Below are positions 8,377 through 15,903 of a stretch of DNA of 23,129 bases, one piece after another; positions within the stretch are counted from its first letter, which is position 1; each line of letters starts with the position of its first letter. The stretch is from NCBI GenBank assembly GCA_024682015.1, contig JAIKZT010000108.1:1-23129 (forward strand), in the 5' to 3' direction. The notes below the pieces were generated by a model. That model ran no database searches. It was given only the letters and a program-made list of their open reading frames with translations, and was not told where the DNA came from. Origin of the DNA: Clostridia bacterium. Its GTDB lineage: Bacteria; Bacillota; Clostridia; Peptostreptococcales; Anaerovoracaceae. The translations under genes were made by a program, and so were the position numbers.

Positions 8377-9870
8377 CTATTCTCTCTCCGGGAGTTCGGG
8401 GAAATGTTCCCCATCGAAATACCGGTGTTTGATGGCGCCGGCCAGCTTGTCGTTCGTCAGCAATAGCACTGCGATCAGGGCCAGCGTCTGCAGCAGGATG
8501 GTGCCCAGCCCGTCCAGGTTGGCAGGGTTCCACCAGTCGTCTGGGAACCATTCGATGGTCTGGATCATCCACCAGACGATCATGAAACCCGTAAGGAGGG
8601 GCGAAACAAAGCCCGCGCAGACATTCCACCATTTCCCCATCTTCCACTCGTTTTCAGGGAACAGCAGGAAGTTCTGCCGCGCCTTCTCCAGCCCATATTT
8701 CAGCAGCGCGACGCTGATGAAGATCGTCGACAGCAGCAGCGCAACGCCCCACACCCAGTCCTGATTGTTGAAGACCTTCAGGGACAGCGCCGACGGCGTG
8801 CCCACGACAAGGAGGAACAGGATCGAAGCCAGAACAGCCCTTTTGCGGCTCCAGCCCAGGTCCATCAGGAAGACCATGCCGACGTTGCACATGCCGATGG
8901 CCGAGGAGAAAGCCGCAAATGTCAGCCCCACGAAGAACAGGATCGCTACCAGCCTGCCCGCGGGCATATGCTGGAACATGCCTGTGAGGGTCACGAACGT
9001 AAGCCCCTGGTTGCCGGACGCGCACGCCGCGTAGGCGGCATCCACCGACGGGGACATGGCGAAGACGGCCGGGAGGATCATGAGCCCCGCCAGCATCGCG
9101 AACGACTGGTTGCCGAACACCTGGATCGCGATGTTCAGCGACACGTCCGACTTCTTTTCCGTAAACACCGCGTACGCCAGCGTCAGGCAAAAACCGGGAC
9201 CGATGGACCACGAGCACTGGGACAGCGCGTTCAGCCACGTCTGAGGCTTCAGAAAGTACTCCGCCCTGATGTCGAACAGGTATTTGACCCCCTCGAGCGA
9301 ACCAGGCAGAGTAATGGCCCGGACAGCCAGCACGAGGCAGATGAGTGCGAGCGCCGGGATCATGAACGTGTTGGCCTTTTCGATGGTGCCGATGCCTTTG
9401 ATCAGCAGATAGCCCAGCAGCAGGATGGGAATGACGAACAGGACGTATGTCGAGAAATTGCCGGTCGTCGTCTTCGCGAAGACCTCTTCCAGGTCCTTGC
9501 CGTAATAACTACCCGTGATGGACATGCCCAGATATTTCAGCACCCAGCCGAGGATGGCCATGTAATACGCGGTGATGATCATGCAGATCGCCACGAGGTA
9601 CGCGCCCATCCACGTGTATTTCTTCCCGGCGAAGTCGCGGAACGCGCCGGCGCCGGAATGCCGCGTGGCGCGGCCGAGGATCATCTCGCCGTTCAGAATG
9701 GGCAGCGCTACGACGAAACTGGAGATGATGAGCGCAATCACGAAGGCGCCGCCTCCGTTGAGCGCCGCCATGCGCGGGAAGCGCCAGATATTGCCCGTCC
9801 CGACGCTGCCGCCGATGAGCGTCATCACCAGGCCGATGCGGGAGTTGAACCCGCCCGATTTCTTTTCCAT
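8377..9870 (-). CDS. Sodium-dependent amino-acid transporter, NSS (SNF) family
   Basis: Secondary transporter that imports an amino acid or related amine with sodium, in the cell membrane. The 497-residue protein opens with the family signature on TM1, GGSVGTGNIWRFPRMAALNG (about 20-39), containing the unwound-helix NIWRFP motif. About twelve hydrophobic segments follow, including LPILNGEMILGRATR, QCSWSIGPGFCLTLAYAVF and the helix pair around residues 290-340. Substrate cannot be read from sequence; the paired small subunit suggests the methionine/alanine-type branch. It is first in a two-gene operon with a consensus promoter and a structured leader upstream and a terminator downstream. The start at 9870 has a GAGAGAAG site. 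Confidence 0.93.
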   Translation of the reverse strand: MEKKSGGFNSRIGLVMTLIGGSVGTGNIWRFPRMAALNGGGAFVIALIISSFVVALPILNGEMILGRATRHSGAGAFRDFAGKKYTWMGAYLVAICMIITAYYMAILGWVLKYLGMSITGSYYGKDLEEVFAKTTTGNFSTYVLFVIPILLLGYLLIKGIGTIEKANTFMIPALALICLVLAVRAITLPGSLEGVKYLFDIRAEYFLKPQTWLNALSQCSWSIGPGFCLTLAYAVFTEKKSDVSLNIAIQVFGNQSFAMLAGLMILPAVFAMSPSVDAAYAACASGNQGLTFVTLTGMFQHMPAGRLVAILFFVGLTFAAFSSAIGMCNVGMVFLMDLGWSRKRAVLASILFLLVVGTPSALSLKVFNNQDWVWGVALLLSTIFISVALLKYGLEKARQNFLLFPENEWKMGKWWNVCAGFVSPLLTGFMIVWWMIQTIEWFPDDWWNPANLDGLGTILLQTLALIAVLLLTNDKLAGAIKHRYFDGEHFPELPERE

Positions 9871-9893
9871 AGGCTTCTCTCTTATCTCGGTTT

Positions 9894-9998
9894 ATGCTTC
9901 ATGCATGGATCGGTCATGCCAGATCCGGGCCGCTTTCGCTTTTCGATGCGCAGCCGGACTTCTCTGCCTTCTTTCGCTTCCTGAAGCACTTGCAGGCA
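9894..9998 (-). promoter_or_regulatory. Structured 5' leader of the NSS transporter mRNA
   Basis: Between the -10 box and the ATG lie about 125 nt that fold, by eye, into four consecutive hairpins on the minus strand. Hairpin 1 is TGCCT/AGGCA enclosing GCTT/AAGC (9965-9998). Hairpin 2 is GGCTGC/GCGGCC (9928-9955). Hairpin 3 is GGATC/GATCC with an inner GG/CC (9907-9926). Hairpin 4 is ATGC/GCAT (9894-9906). It is not a riboswitch class I recognise. It could be an unrecognised cis-regulatory RNA or incidental structure. Confidence 0.35.
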
Positions 9999-10003
9999 TA
10001 AGC

Positions 10004-10032
10004 ATTATACCGGCTGAAAGCCTGCATTTCAA
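10004..10032 (-). promoter_or_regulatory. Promoter of the NSS transporter operon
   Basis: Minus strand: TTGAAA (10027-10032), 17-bp spacer, perfect TATAAT (10004-10009). A strong vegetative promoter. It lies 35 bp beyond the etfA terminator, so the two operons are insulated. Confidence 0.8.
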
Positions 10033-10067
10033 GATGCATGAAAGCAGGCCCGGCGAACGTCACGACG

Positions 10068-10096
10068 AAAAAGGACCGCTCCGAAGAGCGGTCCTT
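10068..10096 (-). terminator. Terminator of the bcd-etfB-etfA operon
   Basis: An 11-bp inverted repeat, AAGGACCGCTC with GAGCGGTCCTT, encloses a 4-nt loop (TTCG on the minus strand) and is followed by a T-run. It begins about 20 nt after the etfA stop. Confidence 0.9.
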
Positions 10097-10115
10097 AAAG
10101 GCTTTGTAGAAAATA

Positions 10116-11387
10116 TTAGAGAGCTGTGGAGAAGTTGTCCCACTCTTCGATGATCATGGGAACGACTTTGTACAGGTCGCCTACGATGCCGTAGTCGGCG
10201 ATGCCGAAGATCGGAGCGTCCGGATCCTTGTTGATCGCGACGATGATCTTGGAGTTCTTCATGCCGGCCTGGTGCTGAATGGCGCCGGAGATGCCGCAGG
10301 CGAAGTAGATGTCGGGCTTGACCGTGGTACCGGTCTGGCCGACCTGATGCTCGTGTCCGATCCAGCCGGCGTCTACGCAGGCACGGGAGGAACCGACAAC
10401 ACCGCCAACCTTATCGGCGAATTCCTGGATGAGCTTGAACCCTTCGGGTCCGCCCAGGCCACGGCCGCCGGAGCAGATGATCTTCGCGTCGGTGAGGGAG
10501 ACCATTTCCTTGGCTTCCTTGACGATCTTGATGATCTTGGTGCGGATGTCGCTCTCTTCGAGCTTCGGGGTGACCTTGATGATCTCGCCCTTGGCTCCGG
10601 GGACTCTTTCCTGCTTGGACATGACGCCGGGACGTACGGTGGACATCTGCGGTCTGGTCTTCTTGGAGACGATGGTGGCCATCAGGTTGCCGCCGAATGC
10701 CGGACGGGTCTGCTTGATGCACTTGTCGTTGGGGTCCTCGCCTTCGAGCGTGGACAGGTCGAGCGTGGTCTCCTTGGCGCAGTAGGCCTTGTACTTTTCG
10801 AGGTCGACTTCCAGACCGGTGCAGTCTGCGGTGAGGCCGACGTTGGATCTGCCGGCTACGCGCGGAGCGAGGTCGCGGCCGATGTGGGTGGCGCCGTACA
10901 GGATGATCTCGGGCTTGTATTCCTTGATCGCGTCGCAGATGACCTTCGTGTAACCGTCGGTGTTGAAGTGCTCGAGCAGCGGGCTCTCGATGAGGATGGA
11001 GCCGTCAGCGCCCCACTCGATCGCTTCCTGGCCAAGAGCGTCCAGATGGTTGCCGACGAGAAGCGCATAGCACTTGGTCTCGGGGGAGATGTCTCTGGAA
11101 AGTCTGCGGCCGCAGGCGATGAGTTCCTTCGCTACGCCCATGAGCTCGCCGTCTCTCTGTTCGGCGAATACCCAGATGTGCTTGTAAGCGGACAGGTCGA
11201 CTTCGTCGGTCTCATCCTTGCTGATAGCCTTGAACGGGCACTTGGAAATGCAGACGGAGCAAGCCGTGCACTTTTCGTTGATGGTTGCCTTTCTGGTGGT
11301 CTCGTCGAAGTCGATCGCCTGGAACGGGCAGTTCTTGACGCAGATCTTGCAACCTTTGCATAATTCTTGATTAACAACAACAGCCAT
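10116..11387 (-). CDS. etfA: Electron-transfer flavoprotein alpha subunit with N-terminal 2x[4Fe-4S] ferredoxin domain
   Basis: Alpha subunit of an ETF, here 423 residues because a ferredoxin-like domain is fused at the N-terminus. Cys10/13/16/20 and Cys40/43/46/50, in the pattern CxxCxxCxxxCP twice, should hold two [4Fe-4S] clusters. The ETF body follows from about residue 68 (HIWVFAEQRDGEL). The C-terminal FAD domain shows GGRGLGGPEGF, GSSRACVDAGW, QVGQTGTTVKPDIYFACGIS and GAIQHQAGM. The same fusion is known in CarE of the Acetobacterium woodii caffeyl-CoA reductase and in some lactate dehydrogenase-ETF complexes. The clusters are expected to carry electrons toward ferredoxin. It is the last gene of the operon, 21 nt after etfB, with an AAGGAGG site. 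Confidence 0.95.
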   Translation of the reverse strand: MAVVVNQELCKGCKICVKNCPFQAIDFDETTRKATINEKCTACSVCISKCPFKAISKDETDEVDLSAYKHIWVFAEQRDGELMGVAKELIACGRRLSRDISPETKCYALLVGNHLDALGQEAIEWGADGSILIESPLLEHFNTDGYTKVICDAIKEYKPEIILYGATHIGRDLAPRVAGRSNVGLTADCTGLEVDLEKYKAYCAKETTLDLSTLEGEDPNDKCIKQTRPAFGGNLMATIVSKKTRPQMSTVRPGVMSKQERVPGAKGEIIKVTPKLEESDIRTKIIKIVKEAKEMVSLTDAKIICSGGRGLGGPEGFKLIQEFADKVGGVVGSSRACVDAGWIGHEHQVGQTGTTVKPDIYFACGISGAIQHQAGMKNSKIIVAINKDPDAPIFGIADYGIVGDLYKVVPMIIEEWDNFSTAL

Positions 11388-11408
11388 TGTAAATTCCTCC
11401 TTCTACCA

Positions 11409-12209
11409 TCAGATCGCGTGCTTTTCCTTCAGCTTGGCCAGCAGGTTCTTGGACTGAGTTCTCTCGTCCTCGCCCTGGATGATCTGGCCGGGGGCCTTCG
11501 GAGCCGGCGTGAAGGAACGGAATACGACGGTCGGGGATGCCTCGAGGCCGACCTTCGTGAGGTCGCACTCGACGTCCTTGGCGCTCTTCACATAGATGGG
11601 AGCGTCGGCCTTGCAGGCCTTGACGATGCCGCTGACTGTCATGTATCTGGGGTTGTTCAGCTCCTTGATGCAGGTGAGCATGCAGGGAGTGTGGACTTCG
11701 ATGACTTCGTAGCCGTCTTCAAGCTGTCTCTGGACGGTGACGGTCTTCTTGTCTTCGGAGATCTCGAACTTCTGAACGTAAGTGACCTGGGGCAGGTGCA
11801 TCTTTTCAGCGATCTGCGGGCCGACCTGAGCGGTATCGCCGTCGATGGCCTGTCTGCCGGCGAAGATCATGTCGAAGGGACCGATCTTCTCGATCAGAGC
11901 GGTGATCGCGTTGGAAGTCGCCCACGTATCGGAGCCGCCTACCGCTCTGTCGGAGAGCAGGTAGCACTCGTCGGCGCCCATGGCGAGGCATTCGATGAGC
12001 ATGTCCTTAGCCTGGGGAGGTCCCATGGAGACGACCGTAACGACCGTTTCGGGATCCTTGTCCTTGAGCAGCAGCGCTTCCTCGAGGGCGTTCGCATCGT
12101 CGGGATTGAGGATGCTGGGCACGCCGTCGCGGATGATTCGGTTGGTCTTCGGATCGATCTTAACTTCGCTGGTATCGGGTACTTGCTTTGCGCAAACGAT
12201 GATTCTCAT
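11409..12209 (-). CDS. etfB: Electron-transfer flavoprotein beta subunit
   Basis: Beta subunit of the ETF. It binds the second flavin and, in bifurcating complexes, helps accept hydride from NADH. The 266-residue protein begins MRIIVCAKQVPDTSEVKIDP, typical of EtfB, and contains the ILNPDDANALEEALLLKD segment. The FAD-loop motif GRQAIDGDTAQVGPQIAE is of the type found in bifurcating ETFs of anaerobes. It lies 21 nt after the acyl-CoA dehydrogenase gene with an AGGGAGG site and the same codon preferences (frequent AGA for arginine), consistent with a highly expressed operon. Whether the complex truly bifurcates is inferred from family membership. Confidence 0.96.
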   Translation of the reverse strand: MRIIVCAKQVPDTSEVKIDPKTNRIIRDGVPSILNPDDANALEEALLLKDKDPETVVTVVSMGPPQAKDMLIECLAMGADECYLLSDRAVGGSDTWATSNAITALIEKIGPFDMIFAGRQAIDGDTAQVGPQIAEKMHLPQVTYVQKFEISEDKKTVTVQRQLEDGYEVIEVHTPCMLTCIKELNNPRYMTVSGIVKACKADAPIYVKSAKDVECDLTKVGLEASPTVVFRSFTPAPKAPGQIIQGEDERTQSKNLLAKLKEKHAI

Positions 12210-12230
12210 AGTTCTTTTCCTCCCTATAGC

Positions 12231-13370
12231 CTACTTAAACACAGCGCCGGAGATGACCATCTTCTGGACCTCCGTGGTTCCTTCGTAGATCTCGGTGATC
12301 TTGGCGTCTCTCATCATGCGTTCGACGGGATAGTCGGTCGTGTAACCGTAACCGCCGTGCAGTTGGACAGCCTTGGTGGTGACGTACATGGCGGTCTCCG
12401 CAGCGTAGTACTTGGCCATGGCGGCGTCTACGGAGTACGGCATGTGCATGTCCTTCTTGAAGGCAGCGCTGTAGACCAGGAGTCTCGCAGCTTCGATGCG
12501 GGTCTTCATTTCAGCGACTTCGAAAGCCAGCGCCTGGAACTTGTTCAGGGACTTGCCGAACTGCTTTCTGGACTTCATGTAGTCGACGGTGACGTCCAGA
12601 GCGCCCTGCGCGATGCCCAGAGCCTGGGAAGCGATACCGATGCGGCCGCCGTCCAGCGTGGACATGGCGATCTTGAAGCCCTGGCCGACTTCGCCCAGCA
12701 GGTTCTCCTTGGGAACGATGCAGTCTTCGAAGATCAGCTCGGTAGTAGAAGAAGCGTGGATGCCCAGCTTATCTTCCGTCTTGCCGATGGAGAAGCCCTT
12801 GAAGCCCTTCTCGACGATGAAAGCGGTGATGCCGTGGTTGCCCTTGCTCTTGTCCGTCATCGCGAAGACGACGAAGGTGTCCGCGTAGCCGCCGTTGGTG
12901 ATGAACACCTTGGCGCCGTTGAGCAGCCAGTGGTCGCCCATGTCAACAGCCTTGGTCTGCTGACCGGATGCGTCGGTACCCGCGTTGGGCTCGGTGAGAC
13001 CGAAAGCGCCAAGCTTTCTGCCGGAGAGCAGGTCGGGCAGATACTTTGCCTTCTGCTCGTCTGTGCCGTAGTTGAAGATCGGCCAGCAGCAAAGCGACGT
13101 ATGAGCAGAGACGATAACACCGGTAGACGCGCAGACTCTGGAGAGTTCCTCCACGGTGATCGCGTAAGAGATGTGGTCGGAGCCGGCTCCGCCGTACTCG
13201 GTCGGGAAGGGAATGCCCATCATGCCGAGCTTCGCCATCTTTTCGACGTTCTCCTTCGGGAATCTGTGTTCCTTATCGATGTCAGCAGCGATGGGTTCGA
13301 CTTCGGCAAGGGCAAACTTCCTTACCAGCTCTCTTACTTTCTCTTGCTCTTTCGATAATTGAAAGTTCAT
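12231..13370 (-). CDS. bcd: Acyl-CoA dehydrogenase (butyryl-CoA dehydrogenase type)
   Basis: Flavoenzyme reducing an enoyl-CoA such as crotonyl-CoA with electrons from EtfAB. The 379-residue protein has AFGLTEPNAGTDASGQQT and FITNGGYADTFVVFAMTD at the flavin site, KSKGNHGITAFI, and TLDGGRIGIASQALG. It ends with the catalytic glutamate in IYEGTTEVQ (Glu363). These segments closely resemble clostridial and Megasphaera butyryl-CoA dehydrogenase. No crotonase, 3-hydroxybutyryl-CoA dehydrogenase or thiolase gene is nearby, so butyryl-CoA is not certain; acrylyl-, aryl-acrylyl- or other enoyl-CoA substrates are possible. It is first gene of the operon, with a TAAGGAGG site and its own promoter. Confidence 0.93.
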   Translation of the reverse strand: MNFQLSKEQEKVRELVRKFALAEVEPIAADIDKEHRFPKENVEKMAKLGMMGIPFPTEYGGAGSDHISYAITVEELSRVCASTGVIVSAHTSLCCWPIFNYGTDEQKAKYLPDLLSGRKLGAFGLTEPNAGTDASGQQTKAVDMGDHWLLNGAKVFITNGGYADTFVVFAMTDKSKGNHGITAFIVEKGFKGFSIGKTEDKLGIHASSTTELIFEDCIVPKENLLGEVGQGFKIAMSTLDGGRIGIASQALGIAQGALDVTVDYMKSRKQFGKSLNKFQALAFEVAEMKTRIEAARLLVYSAAFKKDMHMPYSVDAAMAKYYAAETAMYVTTKAVQLHGGYGYTTDYPVERMMRDAKITEIYEGTTEVQKMVISGAVFK

Positions 13371-13476
13371 TCTTTTGCCTCCTTATATTTTCTACAGGGC
13401 CATATTAACTATGTCCTAAAAATAACAGCGTGCAAGACAGCGCTCCCCTCTCGTGGGCGCGTTGCTACCAATACTT

Positions 13477-13505
13477 ATTAAACAATATTTTAACAAACTT
13501 TGCAA
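13477..13505 (-). promoter_or_regulatory. Promoter of bcd-etfB-etfA with possible Rex half-site
   Basis: Minus strand: TTGCAA (13500-13505), 17-bp spacer, TTTAAT (13477-13482). The leader to the ATG is about 100 nt. The spacer contains TTGTTAA (13490-13496), identical to one arm of the Rex operator TTGTTAANNNNTTAACAA, but the second arm is poor. No terminator separates it from the thiI stop 16 bp upstream, so read-through from rny-nifS-thiI is possible. Confidence 0.55.
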
Positions 13506-13521
13506 GGGGGAAGCGCAATAT

Positions 13522-14727
13522 TTAGGCCTCTCTTTGCGAAATTATTGTCAATTCTGCGGAGTCCACGGCTGCCTGCACCAGTTTTTCCACATCCAGGCGC
13601 GCTTCCGAGGCTTCGATGCGGTCGAGTTTCGGCTGGGTCACCGGGTGCTTGGGCAGAAAGACCGTGCAGCAGTCCTCGAACGGCAGGATGGATGTCTCAA
13701 ACGTGCCGATGTCGCGCGCGATGTCCATGATCTGCGTCTTGTCCATGGCGATGAGCGGCCGCATGACGGGCAGGCTGACCGCCGCGTCGGTGACCACGAG
13801 CGAAGCCGCCGTCTGGCTGGCGACCTGGCCGAGGCTCTCCCCCGTGATGAGCATGAGGTCCCCTTCCCGCTTCGCGATCCGTTCCGCGATGCGCATCATG
13901 AACCGCCGCACGAGGATGGTCGTCTCCTCTTCGGGGCAGTTGCTGACGATCTGCTCCTGAATGGGCAGCAGATTGATGGAGAACATGCGGATGCGCCCGC
14001 AGTAATCCGTGAGGATGCCCGCGAGGTCCTTGACCTTTTCAAACGCCCGCTCGGACGTATACGGGTAGGAATGGAAGTGCACGGCCTCGACGTTCATGCC
14101 GCGGTGAGCCATCAGGAACATGGCCACGGGCGAATCGATGCCGCCGGACAGCAGCACGAGGCCTTTGCCGTTGGAACCCAGAGGAAGGCCGCCGTACCCG
14201 GAGATCTTGCGCTCGTACAGGTAGGCAAACCCTCTGCGCACGTTCACGTACAGGCAGACGTCGGGTTCGTGGACGTCGACTTTCAACACCTTGCAGCCCT
14301 TCAGGACGGCCGCGCCGACCTTGCGGGAGATGTCCGGCGACTGGATGGCGAACGACTTGTCCGCGCGCCTTCCGTCGACCTTGAACGTCCTGACGCCGCG
14401 CGATTCGATCTGCTGCAGCATGTACGAGACCGCCCGCTCGCCGATGAGTTTTACGGCGTCTTCCGCCTCCATCCCGGCGATGGGGATCTCGATGGCGGGG
14501 CTGATGGAATCCACGCCGAATACGCGGGACGCCTTCTTCAGCACGTCCTCGGGGGGCGCGCTTTCGGGCGTGCGCACGAAGATGAGGCCGTCGATGCGTT
14601 CGACGGCGACCCCCTCGAACTCCTTCAGATTCTTTTTGATCCGCTGCACGAGCATGCGCTCGAAATACGGCTTGTTCTTGCCCTTCAGCGCGCTTTCTCC
14701 GCAGCGTACGATGTAAACGTTTTCCAT
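13522..14727 (-). CDS. thiI: tRNA 4-thiouridine sulfurtransferase ThiI (no rhodanese domain)
   Basis: Adenylates uridine 8 of tRNA and inserts sulfur to make 4-thiouridine; in some bacteria it also serves thiazole synthesis. The 401-residue protein has an N-terminal ferredoxin-like plus THUMP region (about 1-170, with RTFKVDGRRADKSF). The PP-loop ATP-pyrophosphatase motif is LLSGGIDSPVA, followed by TGESLGQVASQT and PFEDCCTVFLPKHP. The C-terminal rhodanese extension of the E. coli enzyme is absent, as in Bacillus, so sulfur must come from a dedicated partner. That partner is the adjacent cysteine desulfurase, whose stop is 3 nt before this ATG. Confidence 0.95.
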   Translation of the reverse strand: MENVYIVRCGESALKGKNKPYFERMLVQRIKKNLKEFEGVAVERIDGLIFVRTPESAPPEDVLKKASRVFGVDSISPAIEIPIAGMEAEDAVKLIGERAVSYMLQQIESRGVRTFKVDGRRADKSFAIQSPDISRKVGAAVLKGCKVLKVDVHEPDVCLYVNVRRGFAYLYERKISGYGGLPLGSNGKGLVLLSGGIDSPVAMFLMAHRGMNVEAVHFHSYPYTSERAFEKVKDLAGILTDYCGRIRMFSINLLPIQEQIVSNCPEEETTILVRRFMMRIAERIAKREGDLMLITGESLGQVASQTAASLVVTDAAVSLPVMRPLIAMDKTQIMDIARDIGTFETSILPFEDCCTVFLPKHPVTQPKLDRIEASEARLDVEKLVQAAVDSAELTIISQREA

Positions 14728-14730
14728 GGC

Positions 14731-15891
14731 TTATCTCTTCTTAAACGCCGCGCGCAGCCTTCTTTGGCTGGAAACGGCCGCCTTCAGCTTCTCGCAGACG
14801 TAGTCCATCTGCTCTTCCGTGTTGTCCTCGCAGAACGAGAAACGCACGGCCCCTTCGATCTCCTCCGGCTTCAGCCCCATGGCCGTGAGCACGTGGCTGC
14901 CCTTCTTGTGGGAGGAGCAGGCGGATCCCGTGGACACGTAGATGTCGTCCTGTTCGAGCGCGTGCAGCAGCACCTCGCCGCGGCAGTCGAGGAACGACAC
15001 GTTCAGGACGGAACAGACGCCGTCTTCCGGGGAGTTCACCGCGATGTCGGGAATGTTTTCGCGGATGAGCGAAAGCAGGCGCGCACGAACCTTCGCGATG
15101 TGCGAGATCCTTTCCCGCTTGCCCTCTTCCGCCAGCCGCACGGCCTCTCCGAGCCCCGCGATGCCGGGCAGGTTCTCCGTACCCGAGCGGAAGCCCTTCT
15201 CCTGGCCGCCGCCCAAAAGGAACGGCTGGATGTGCAGGTCCTTCTTCACGTACAGCGCGCCGATGCCTTTCGCCGCGTGGATCTTGTGACCCGACAGGCT
15301 GAGCATGTCGACGCCCAAGGCACGCACGTCCGTATCGAGCTTTTCGAAGGACTGCACGGCGTCCGTATGGAAGAGGATGGACGGGTCAACCGCGTCGATC
15401 GCCCGGCGGATGTCCGCCAGCGGGAAGATGCTGCCCGCCTCGTTGTTCACGTGCATGACCGACACCAGGATGGTGTCCGGCGTGAGGGCCGCCTTCAGCG
15501 CCTCCACGTCGAGCCGGCAGTACCGGTCGACCGGCAGATAGACGACATCCGCACCCTGCCGCTGCAGGTACTCGCAGGAACGCAGGATGGCCGGATGTTC
15601 CACAGCCGTCGTGATGATGCGCTTCCCCTGCTTTCTGCGGCTTTCCCATACGCCGCGCAGCACGGTCTCGTCGCTTTCGGTGCCGCAGGACGTAAAGAAC
15701 ACTTCATCGGAAGACGCGTTCAGCGCCCCGGCGACCTGTGTCCTCGCCTGCTTCAAAAGTTTCTCCGCGCGCACGCCCATTCTATGCAAAGACGAAGGAT
15801 TTCCAAAATCCTCCGTCATTGTCTTTGCCATAATGTCCGCAACCTGCGGTTTTACCTGGGTCGTCGCACTGTTATCCAGATATACGAACAT
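14731..15891 (-). CDS. Cysteine desulfurase (NifS/IscS family), likely sulfur donor for ThiI
   Basis: PLP-dependent enzyme that takes sulfur from cysteine as a persulfide. The 386-residue protein has the typical start VYLDNSATTQVKP, the PLP-contacting VEHPAIL with His99, the PLP lysine in SLSGHKIHAAKG (Lys203), GFRSGTENLPGIAG, and the active-site cysteine in TGSACSS (Cys325) with a basic segment after it. It is coupled to thiI at 3 nt spacing, which strongly suggests a NifZ-like role in tRNA thiolation rather than general Fe-S assembly; no iscU/sufU is beside it. The start at 15891 has an AGGAGAG site, 12 nt after rny. Confidence 0.94.
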   Translation of the reverse strand: MFVYLDNSATTQVKPQVADIMAKTMTEDFGNPSSLHRMGVRAEKLLKQARTQVAGALNASSDEVFFTSCGTESDETVLRGVWESRRKQGKRIITTAVEHPAILRSCEYLQRQGADVVYLPVDRYCRLDVEALKAALTPDTILVSVMHVNNEAGSIFPLADIRRAIDAVDPSILFHTDAVQSFEKLDTDVRALGVDMLSLSGHKIHAAKGIGALYVKKDLHIQPFLLGGGQEKGFRSGTENLPGIAGLGEAVRLAEEGKRERISHIAKVRARLLSLIRENIPDIAVNSPEDGVCSVLNVSFLDCRGEVLLHALEQDDIYVSTGSACSSHKKGSHVLTAMGLKPEEIEGAVRFSFCEDNTEEQMDYVCEKLKAAVSSQRRLRAAFKKR

Positions 15892-15903
15892 GTCTCTCCT
15901 GTT

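Noticed and set aside
9882..9917. An 11-residue leader peptide (MTDPCMKHKPR) upstream of the NSS transporter.
   Set aside because: No Shine-Dalgarno sequence and no run of a single regulatory amino acid; its start is within a hairpin. Likely chance.
11367..13358. A long plus-strand frame opposite bcd and etfB, and similar frames opposite hslU, comM and etfA.
   Set aside because: All are shadows of genes with clear motifs on the minus strand; none has a credible start site.
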